DNA of 5,257 nt from Desulfosarcina sp. (GTDB lineage Bacteria > Desulfobacterota > Desulfobacteria > Desulfobacterales > Desulfosarcinaceae). The position numbers were made by a program, and so were the translations under genes. This document shows, piece by piece, positions 1 through 5,257 of the stretch. The DNA lies in the NCBI GenBank assembly GCA_030642405.1, contig DAOWNV010000198.1, forward strand, positions 1-5,257, given 5' to 3'. The notes beneath the pieces were generated by a model, which saw only the letters and a list, made by a program, of their open reading frames with translations, ran no database searches and had not been told where the DNA came from. How positions within the stretch are numbered: position 1 is the first letter of the stretch; each line of letters opens with the position of its first letter.

Positions 1-31
1 CAAGGGGTTCAAGAAGTGTAACGATTGGTAC

Positions 32-74
32 AAAGGTCAATAACCTTGACCCTTTGACCTATAGAACCCTATAG
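32..74 (-). terminator. two small stem-loops directly after icmF, weak transcript-end candidate
   Basis: On the minus strand, one base after the icmF stop codon, CTATAG-ggtt-CTATAG (74-59) can fold as a 6-pair stem with a 4-base loop. A second stem follows, AAAGGGTCAA with TTGACCTTT (55-32): nine pairs with one bulged base and a 5-base loop. The first half of the second stem also overlaps a tandem GGTCAA-AGGGTCAA repeat. Neither hairpin is followed by a convincing T run, so they may only protect the 3' end of the message or assist a factor-dependent terminator. The remaining bases 1-31 show nothing recognisable. Confidence 0.3.
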
Positions 75-75
75 C

Positions 76-3000
76 CTACATATTCCTTCGGTACTGCCCC
101 CCCACATCATACAACGCTTCCGTAATCTGCCCCAGGCTGCATATTTTAACCGTTTCTATCAGTTCGGTAAAAATATTGGCCCCGGATAAAGCCACTTTCT
201 GGAGCCTGTCCAACGCGTCCGGAACCATGTCTGCATTCCTTGTATGAAAATCGTTCAGACGGCCAAGTTGAGACTCCTTCTCTTCGGTTGTTGCTCTGGC
301 CAGACTGATACAAGAACCCCCCTCAACCATATCGGCCCCATCTGCAAGGGGATCCCGAAACGTGTTTACGCCTATGATGGGATACTTTCCCATGTGCTTG
401 AGCATTTCGTAGTGCATGGATTCTTCCTGAATTTTGCTGCGCTGGTATCCGGTTTCCATGGCACCCAGTACACCGCCGCGGGTGGTAATCTTGTCGTACT
501 CAATCAGGACGGCGTCTTCCACTAAATCCGTCAGGTCATCAACGACAAAACTCCCCTGGTAGGGATTTTCGTTTTTCGCCAGGCCCCATTCCTGGTTAAT
601 GATCAGTTGAATGGCCAGCGCACGTCGTACCGACTCTTCAGTGGGAGTGGTAATGGCTTCGTCAAAGGCGTTGGTATGTAGGCTCTGGGCGTTGTCGTAT
701 ATGGCGCAAAGGGCCTGCAATGTGGTACGGATATCGTTGAACTGTATGTCCTGGCTGTGCAGACTGCGTCCGGAGGTCTGTATGTGATACTTGAGCATCT
801 GGCTGCGCACCGATGCACCGTATTTCTCCCGCAATGCAATGGACCAGATGCGGCGGGCCACCCGGCCGATCACCGTGTACTCCGGATCCATGCCATTGGA
901 GAAGAAAAACGAGAGATTTGGTGCAAAACGGTCCAGGGGCATTCCGCGGGCAAGGTAGTACTCCAGATAGGTAAACCCATTGGCCAGGGTAAAGGCCAAT
1001 TGGCTGATGGGGTTGGCACCGGCCTCTGCAATATGGTACCCGGAGATGGAAACCGAGTAGAAGTTACGCACATTCTTCTCGATGAAATACTCTTGGATGT
1101 CCCCCATCATCTTCAGAGCAAAATCGATGGAGAAAATGCAGGTGTTCTGGCCCTGGTCCTCTTTAAGGATGTCAGCCTGTACGGTTCCGCGCACATTTTC
1201 AAGCACCATGGTTTTGATGTTGTTGTACTCCTCAGCAGAAGGCTGTCGACCGTTTTCTTCGGCATATTTATCCACCTGCTGATCGATAGCCGTATTGAGG
1301 AACATGGCCAGCATGATAGGTGCCGGCCCGTTGATGGTCATTGAAACCGAGGTGTTGGGCGCGCACAGTTCGAAACCGCCATAGAGGACTTTCACATCAT
1401 CCAATGTGCAGACACTCACTCCGGAATTGCCGATTTTTCCATAAATATCAGGCTGCCGGTCCGGATCGCAACCATACAGGGTTACCGAATCAAAAGCAGT
1501 GGAGAGCCGTTTGGCCTCGCTGTTGGCCGACAGCAGCTTGAACCGCTGGTTGGTACGGGCCGGATCACCCTCACCTGCGAACATGCGTGTGGGATCTTCT
1601 CCCACGCGCTTCATGGGGAAAACACCGGCTGTGAATGGATAATAGCCGGGCAGGTTTTCCCGACGTAGCCAAGTGTACACCTCACCCGGATCCGAAAACC
1701 TGGGCAGGGAGATCTTTGGGATTTTCTGATGACACAAAGATTCGCTATACAAAGGAACACGAATATCTTTTCCACGAACCTTGTAGACCAGTTCGTCTCC
1801 GGCATAGGCTGCTTTTGTGGCATTCCAATCGTTGACCAGTTTCTCCGTTTCTGCGTCCAGGTCCGCGCGTGCAACTTCGATCGCCTCTTTTAGCTGGGCC
1901 ACCAACTCTGTGGTATCGCCTTCAAGACCTTCTTCGGTCAGGGTTTTAGCCGTTTCTTCAAGGTGCCAAACCCGCCGGATGGCATTGGCCTGGCTTTCGG
2001 TCTCCCGGTGGTAACTGCGCACTGTTTCTGCGATCTCGGCCAGATAACGGGTTCGTTCAGGTGGAATGATGATGGTTTTTGAAGTGGATTGCTTGTTCTC
2101 CGGTCTGTCCAAACTTGATTCGAAAACAACCCCGGTCTTCTCCGCGATGGTCTCCAGCAATGCATAGTACAGCGCAGTTACACCATCATCGTTGAATTTG
2201 GATGCGATGGTGCCGTAAACCGGCATGTCCTCCGGCATTTGACTGAAATCATCGCGGTTGCGCTGTACCTGTTTTCTCACATCACGAACCGCATCTTCAC
2301 CGCCGCGCTTTTCGAATTTGTTCACGACCACCAGGTCGGCAAAATCCAACATATCGATCTTTTCCAGTTGAGATGCCGCACCGAAGTCGCTGGTCATGAC
2401 GTACATGGAAATATCCACCAAGTCGGTGATATGCGAATCCCCCTGGCCGATTCCGGCGGTTTCGGCAATGACCAAATCGTACCCAGCGGCCTTGACCACA
2501 TCCAACACCTCACCCAGCGATTCCGGGATCTCCGTATGAGACCCCCGGGTAGCGATGGAGCGCATGTATACCCGCGGGTTGCCGATTGCATTCATGCGAA
2601 TCCGGTCTCCCAGCAAGGCTCCGCCTGTTTTTCGTCGTGAAGGATCGGCACTGATAATAGCGATCCGAAGATCTTTCAGATCGTGAAGCATTCGCAAGAT
2701 CAATTCATCGGTGAGAGAAGACTTCCCTGCACCACCGGTACCGGTAATTCCGATTACCGGTACCTTGCGGTCACCTATCTTAGCTGTCAATTCCTTGCGA
2801 AATTGGTTCAGGTTACCATTTTTATTGGCCTTGATTTGCTCTAAAACCGTAATCAAATTCGCGACCCTGAGCTTATTGTCCGGGGTGAGTCCGGACAGAT
2901 CCGGATCGACATCTTCCGACCGGGAGTAATCCATCTGTTGAACCATGTCATTGATGATTCCCTGAAGGCCCATACTGGTGCCGTCTTCGGGCGAGTAAAT

Positions 3001-3363
3001 GTGGGATACCCCGTATGCTTGCAGTTCCTTGATCTCTTCGGGTACAATGACGCCTCCACCACCGCCAAACACTTTGATATGGGGAGCACCCCCATCTTTA
3101 AGCAAGTCTATCATATACTTAAAAAATTCGATATGGCCGCCCTGGTAGCTGGATATGGCTATGCCCTGGACGTCCTCTTCAATGGCCGCATTAACAATAT
3201 CCTTTACCGAGCGGTTGTGACCCAAATGGATTACCTCCACACCGGTACTTTGCAGGATGCGCCGGAAAATATTGATCGATGCGTCGTGCCCGTCGAAGAG
3301 GGAAGTCGCCGTGACGACACGGATATTGTTTTTGAGTTGGTATGCCTCAACGTTTTCGTTCAT
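76..3363 (-). CDS. icmF: fused isobutyryl-CoA mutase IcmF (B12 domain + G-protein chaperone + mutase)
   Basis: Complete 1095-residue protein, the usual length for IcmF, which uses adenosylcobalamin to interconvert isobutyryl-CoA and n-butyryl-CoA in the cytoplasm. Domains in order: a B12-binding domain (about 15-145) with DGHDAS at 24-29, His26 being the expected lower cobalt ligand, and a glycine run at 100-104; a MeaB-like GTPase domain (about 200-415) with P-loop GTGGAGKS (208-215), SADPSRRKTGG (238-248), ETAGIGQGD (301-309) and NKFE (348-351), which in the family gates cofactor loading; a helical, charged linker (about 415-535); and a TIM-barrel mutase domain to the end. The catalytic His is His777 in SGYHIAEAGANP. 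Phe595 (RMFAGEG) and Gln739 (GQNT) stand where methylmalonyl-CoA mutase has Tyr and Arg that bind the substrate carboxylate, so the isobutyryl type is favoured. All motifs are intact. The ATG at 3363 follows AAGGAG (3374-3369) by five bases and is directly preceded by an in-frame TGA, which rules out an upstream start. Probably co-transcribed with the dehydrogenase. Unrelated to the type VI secretion protein also called IcmF. Confidence 0.97.
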   Translation of the reverse strand: MNENVEAYQLKNNIRVVTATSLFDGHDASINIFRRILQSTGVEVIHLGHNRSVKDIVNAAIEEDVQGIAISSYQGGHIEFFKYMIDLLKDGGAPHIKVFGGGGGVIVPEEIKELQAYGVSHIYSPEDGTSMGLQGIINDMVQQMDYSRSEDVDPDLSGLTPDNKLRVANLITVLEQIKANKNGNLNQFRKELTAKIGDRKVPVIGITGTGGAGKSSLTDELILRMLHDLKDLRIAIISADPSRRKTGGALLGDRIRMNAIGNPRVYMRSIATRGSHTEIPESLGEVLDVVKAAGYDLVIAETAGIGQGDSHITDLVDISMYVMTSDFGAASQLEKIDMLDFADLVVVNKFEKRGGEDAVRDVRKQVQRNRDDFSQMPEDMPVYGTIASKFNDDGVTALYYALLETIAEKTGVVFESSLDRPENKQSTSKTIIIPPERTRYLAEIAETVRSYHRETESQANAIRRVWHLEETAKTLTEEGLEGDTTELVAQLKEAIEVARADLDAETEKLVNDWNATKAAYAGDELVYKVRGKDIRVPLYSESLCHQKIPKISLPRFSDPGEVYTWLRRENLPGYYPFTAGVFPMKRVGEDPTRMFAGEGDPARTNQRFKLLSANSEAKRLSTAFDSVTLYGCDPDRQPDIYGKIGNSGVSVCTLDDVKVLYGGFELCAPNTSVSMTINGPAPIMLAMFLNTAIDQQVDKYAEENGRQPSAEEYNNIKTMVLENVRGTVQADILKEDQGQNTCIFSIDFALKMMGDIQEYFIEKNVRNFYSVSISGYHIAEAGANPISQLAFTLANGFTYLEYYLARGMPLDRFAPNLSFFFSNGMDPEYTVIGRVARRIWSIALREKYGASVRSQMLKYHIQTSGRSLHSQDIQFNDIRTTLQALCAIYDNAQSLHTNAFDEAITTPTEESVRRALAIQLIINQEWGLAKNENPYQGSFVVDDLTDLVEDAVLIEYDKITTRGGVLGAMETGYQRSKIQEESMHYEMLKHMGKYPIIGVNTFRDPLADGADMVEGGSCISLARATTEEKESQLGRLNDFHTRNADMVPDALDRLQKVALSGANIFTELIETVKICSLGQITEALYDVGGQYRRNM

Positions 3364-3412
3364 TCAATCTCCTTTGGATCGTTCAGGTTGTTGCGTTCCG
3401 CATAGCGGGTAG

Positions 3413-3465
3413 CTTTCCCATGTCTTCACCAGGTTGATCGGTACCGGCAAGACAATGTCGGAAAG
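3413..3465 (-). other. long interrupted stem-loop in the gap between the dehydrogenase gene and icmF
   Basis: Three nested stems are visible: CTTTCC (3413-3418) with GGAAAG (3460-3465), TGTCTT (3421-3426) with AAGACA (3449-3454), and CC-a-GGT (3429-3434) with ACCGG (3443-3447), closing an 8-base loop. That is 17 base pairs, broken by small internal loops and a bulge. A small CCGC-ata-GCGG hairpin (3398-3408) follows on the minus strand. There is no T tract after either, so this is not an ordinary terminator. It may stabilise or mark a processing site in a joint transcript and so set the ratio of dehydrogenase to mutase. The icmF ribosome binding site lies outside it. Otherwise the gap 3364-3524 shows no gene with a usable start and no clear promoter. 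Confidence 0.4.
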
Positions 3466-3524
3466 ATGCTGTGGCAGCGGTTCGCAACATGAACGAATGA
3501 TATCAAACGGTGCAAGCGCTGGAG

Positions 3525-4679
3525 TTATTTCAACTTTCCGATTAATGCACTGGCGATGGTGTTTTTCTGAATTTCTTTCGTCCCTTCGTAAATCTCGGTA
3601 ATCTTCGCATCCCGGTAAAACCGCTCCACTTCGTATTCGGTCATGTAACCATATCCACCGAGAAGTTGTATGGCTTCGTCAGCCACCTCCACGGCAGTCC
3701 GTGCCGCGTACATTTTCGCCATTGAGGTCAACTTAGGATCAATGCGGCCCTGGTCAAAATTCCAGGCTGCCTTGTAGGTAATCAGGCGGGCCAATTCGAT
3801 TTTGGTGGCCATGTCAGCCAGTTTATGCTGCGTTACCTGAAACTGCGCGATTTTTTTACCAAACTGCTCACGCTGTTTGACATAATCCAGAGCCCGATCA
3901 TAAGCCCCCTGGGCTGTTCCCAGCGCCTGAGCGGCGATTTGAATTCGGCTTTCATCGAAGAAGTGAAGCACATGGTAAAAACCCTTGCCCTCTTCTCCGA
4001 TGAGATTTTTCAAAGGCACACGGACATCTTTGAATATCACTTCTGCGGTTGCCATCATGCGGATGCCCATCTTTTCTCCCACATCGGCGGTGGAAAGACC
4101 TTCACGATCCGCCTCCACCAAAATCAGGCTCTGACCGCGATATCCGGGGTTGGCCTCAGGATCCGTCTGGCACAACACATTGTAAAAGCCGGCCATACCA
4201 CCGTTGGTAATAAAGGTCTTGCCTCCATTGACCACCCACTCGTCTCCATCTTTAACTGCTGTTGTGTCCATAAAGGTAATGTCTGAACCATGATCCGGCT
4301 CGGTGAAAGCACCAGCGGAGAGCATTTCACCTTCGGCAACGGCCGGCAGGTATTTTTCTTTTTGTTCGTCAGTGCCGTAATGCATTATGATTTCAGATGC
4401 AAAAGAGGATAAAGCGATGGCGCTGCCCATTGTCGAATCGCCGCGGCACAGTTCTTCGACTACCAGGATGTCTTCCAGAGAGCCGAGTCCTTGGCCTGAA
4501 TATTTTTCCGGATAATGAACACCTATCAACCCCAGGTCACAAGCCTTCTTCCAAATTTTAAGTGGGAATTCATGTTTCTTTTCCAGTTCGTATATCATCT
4601 CTTTGTCGAACTCCCCTTTAACAAAATCCCTGACTGCCTTTTGAATGTCTTTTTGAGTTCTGTTTAGCTCAAATTCCAT
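3525..4679 (-). CDS. short-chain-type acyl-CoA dehydrogenase, FAD-dependent
   Basis: Complete 384-residue protein of the usual length for soluble acyl-CoA dehydrogenases, which form the 2,3-double bond of an acyl-CoA and pass electrons through FAD to electron-transfer flavoprotein in the cytoplasm. The family fold reads in order: N-terminal helical domain (about 1-118), beta domain (about 119-230) with the signature AFTEPDHGSD (124-133) and WVVNGGKTFITN (148-159), and C-terminal helical domain with the FAD-contacting REQFG (270-274) and the second signature QLLGGYGYMTEYEVERFYRD (338-357). The catalytic base is Glu365 in IYEGT, as in SCAD and MCAD; the position that carries the base in isovaleryl-CoA dehydrogenase is Ser244 here. 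The ATG start at 4679 follows a strong AGGGAGGAA ribosome binding site with suitable spacing. Same strand as icmF, 161 bases upstream of it, which suggests a branched or short acyl-CoA substrate such as isobutyryl-CoA or butyryl-CoA. The exact substrate cannot be read from the sequence. Confidence 0.96.
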   Translation of the reverse strand: MEFELNRTQKDIQKAVRDFVKGEFDKEMIYELEKKHEFPLKIWKKACDLGLIGVHYPEKYSGQGLGSLEDILVVEELCRGDSTMGSAIALSSFASEIIMHYGTDEQKEKYLPAVAEGEMLSAGAFTEPDHGSDITFMDTTAVKDGDEWVVNGGKTFITNGGMAGFYNVLCQTDPEANPGYRGQSLILVEADREGLSTADVGEKMGIRMMATAEVIFKDVRVPLKNLIGEEGKGFYHVLHFFDESRIQIAAQALGTAQGAYDRALDYVKQREQFGKKIAQFQVTQHKLADMATKIELARLITYKAAWNFDQGRIDPKLTSMAKMYAARTAVEVADEAIQLLGGYGYMTEYEVERFYRDAKITEIYEGTKEIQKNTIASALIGKLK

Positions 4680-4705
4680 GTTTCAGTTCCTCCCTAACTT
4701 GTAGA

Positions 4706-4734
4706 GTTATATGTTGGCATTTCAATTTTAACAA
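4706..4734 (-). promoter_or_regulatory. sigma70-type promoter for the acyl-CoA dehydrogenase (and probably icmF)
   Basis: On the minus strand the -35 candidate TTGTTA (4734-4729, 4 of 6 to consensus) is separated by exactly 17 bases from the -10 candidate TATAAC (4711-4706, 5 of 6). Transcription would begin near 4699, giving a leader of about 20 bases that contains the ribosome binding site AGGGAGGAA (4695-4687) before the ATG at 4679. I saw no comparable pair of boxes in the gap before icmF, which suggests this promoter also serves that gene. Based on reading the sequence only; no start-site data. Confidence 0.55.
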
Positions 4735-4770
4735 AAGTTGATGTTTTTAAACTATAATCGATCAATTTTA
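4721..4770. repeat. three related AT-rich half-sites overlapping the promoter, possible operator
   Basis: The plus strand carries TTCAATTTTA at 4721-4730 and ATCAATTTTA at 4761-4770, a 9-base exact direct repeat (TCAATTTTA) offset by exactly 40 bases. Between them the minus strand carries ATCAACTTTT (4742-4733). The first and the inverted copy form an imperfect dyad covering the -35 box. A repressor bound there would block RNA polymerase, and the TetR protein encoded just upstream is the obvious candidate. The region is AT-rich, so chance similarity is a real alternative, and no known operator consensus was recognised. Confidence 0.3.
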
Positions 4771-4783
4771 CTTGCCTGGCGAC

Positions 4784-4818
4784 AAAGGAAAAGGAGGATT
4801 CACTCCCTTTGAGTCCTC
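4784..4818 (-). terminator. weak rho-independent terminator candidate after the TetR gene
   Basis: Read on the minus strand, seven bases after the TetR stop codon, GAGGACTCA and TGAATCCTC form a 9-position stem with one C-A mismatch around a 7-base loop. The pyrimidine-rich tract CTTTTCCTTT follows. Position and architecture fit a terminator that would separate the regulator transcript from the dehydrogenase promoter downstream. The mismatch and the C-interrupted T tract make it weak, so read-through is plausible. On the plus strand the same stem pairs with a G-U wobble instead of the mismatch, but there is no gene there to terminate. Confidence 0.4.
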
Positions 4819-4825
4819 GGCCCTT

Positions 4826-5257
4826 TCAATTCCTGGACCCTATGTTTTCCGAATGTTCCCGGCACATCCCCAAAATACTTTTTGTTTGAAAGTCGATATA
4901 CGCCTCGAAGCTATAATGGTTGGCCAGGTACCAACGGCGAAAGGTCCACATATGCCCCAAAACGGAAATGTTATGGGCCACCAGGTCCAGTTGCGATGGA
5001 GAAATCCTGGGTAATTCCCCGGATGCCATCAAATCGGCCAAAACACTTGTAAAAATGCCGGTGACACGAATCTCGTTTTCAAGAACGACCTGACGCCATT
5101 TCAAAGGAAGCGATTGGGTTTCTTGGTAGATCAATAGTATATGGTCGCTCATTCGATTACAGACGTAAAAGTATTCACGAATCACCCCGATCAGCGGATT
5201 TTCCCCTTTGTTTACCCTTTTTAAGGCTTCATCCACACCTTGACGAATCTCTGCATG
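4826..5257 (-). CDS. TetR/AcrR-family transcriptional regulator, C-terminal part (5' end outside window)
   Basis: The last 143 codons of a gene whose frame stays open to the window edge; the stop is TGA at 4828-4826. The GTG at 5236-5234 is only an internal valine codon: seven further in-frame codons (H-A-E-I-R-Q-G) precede it up to the edge, so the true start and the N-terminal helix-turn-helix lie outside. The visible part looks all-helical and matches the style of the TetR ligand-binding domain: a helix with REYFYVCNRMSDHILLIYQE, then ETQSLP, and a final block LGHMWTFRRWYLANHYSFE followed by an amphipathic C-terminal helix. In the TetR family this domain dimerises and binds the effector, often an acyl-CoA or fatty acid in regulators beside acyl-CoA genes. 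It lies upstream of, and in the same orientation as, the dehydrogenase and mutase genes, 146 bases from the former, so local regulation is likely but inferred. The assignment rests on the C-terminal domain alone; the DNA-binding part cannot be checked here. Confidence 0.85.
   Translation of the reverse strand, partial: HAEIRQGVDEALKRVNKGENPLIGVIREYFYVCNRMSDHILLIYQETQSLPLKWRQVVLENEIRVTGIFTSVLADLMASGELPRISPSQLDLVAHNISVLGHMWTFRRWYLANHYSFEAYIDFQTKSILGMCREHSENIGSRN

Noticed and set aside
757..1344. 195-codon open frame on the plus strand opposite the mutase domain of icmF
   Set aside because: It lies wholly antisense to conserved mutase sequence, including the region coding for the catalytic His, and its translation resembles no family. 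It is explained as a shadow of the strong minus-strand gene.
76..3363. Reading icmF as a methylmalonyl-CoA mutase or an alkylsuccinyl-CoA mutase for anaerobic alkane degradation
   Set aside because: Those substrates carry a free carboxylate normally held by an Arg, which is Gln739 here, and the Tyr is Phe595. The single-chain order B12 domain, GTPase, mutase is also the IcmF arrangement.
3364..3366. TGA before the icmF ATG as a selenocysteine codon giving a longer protein
   Set aside because: A strong ribosome binding site sits just before the ATG, the protein begins at the normal IcmF N-terminus, and I saw no SECIS-like element directly downstream.
2938..3405. 155-codon open frame on the plus strand over the icmF N-terminal region
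   Set aside because: It is antisense to the B12-binding domain, which has all expected motifs; no family features appear in its translation.
3825..4286. 153-codon plus-strand open frame inside the dehydrogenase gene
   Set aside because: Antisense to intact, signature-bearing dehydrogenase sequence, with no recognisable domain.
4772..5014. 80-codon plus-strand open frame across the TetR 3' end
   Set aside because: Overlaps the conserved C-terminal block of the TetR protein in antisense and has a low-information translation; not a credible gene.
5234..5236. GTG as the start of the right-hand gene
   Set aside because: The frame is open to the window edge, and the protein from this point lacks the DNA-binding domain a TetR regulator needs, so it is an internal codon.

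Overview
The window holds three genes, all on the minus strand. In order of transcription they are the 3' part of a TetR-family regulator gene (running off the right edge), an acyl-CoA dehydrogenase gene, and icmF, which encodes a 1095-residue adenosylcobalamin-dependent acyl-CoA mutase with its own G-protein chaperone domain built in. The protein style, with a dehydrogenase starting MEFELNRTQKDIQKAVRDF and a regulator tail containing LGHMWTFRRW, and the roughly balanced base composition suggest a bacterium of the Desulfobacterota (Desulfobacterales-like). This is an inference from remembered family sequences, not something the window proves.

Layout from right to left. Positions 5257-4826 encode the C-terminal ligand-binding part of the TetR regulator, followed by a weak hairpin with a pyrimidine tract (4818-4784). 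The gap 4680-4825 carries a good sigma70-type promoter (-35 at 4734-4729, -10 at 4711-4706). Three related AT-rich half-sites lie around and upstream of its -35 box. Next is the acyl-CoA dehydrogenase gene (4679-3525) with a strong ribosome binding site. A 161-base gap (3364-3524) has no convincing promoter or gene but contains a long interrupted stem-loop. Then comes icmF (3363-76), also with a strong ribosome binding site, and two small stem-loops directly after its stop (74-32). Positions 1-31 hold nothing recognisable.

How the genes fit together. IcmF-type enzymes interconvert isobutyryl-CoA and n-butyryl-CoA. The mutase here keeps the Phe/Gln pair of the isobutyryl-CoA type rather than the Tyr/Arg pair of methylmalonyl-CoA mutase. 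An acyl-CoA dehydrogenase with the SCAD/MCAD-type catalytic glutamate would oxidise a short acyl-CoA on one side of that rearrangement. The TetR protein is a plausible acyl-CoA-responsive regulator of the pair. The likely theme is breakdown or skeleton rearrangement of short branched acyl-CoAs, for example from valine or isobutyrate. I found no mobile element, CRISPR array, RNA gene or clearly unprecedented system; the points of interest are regulatory and enzymological details.
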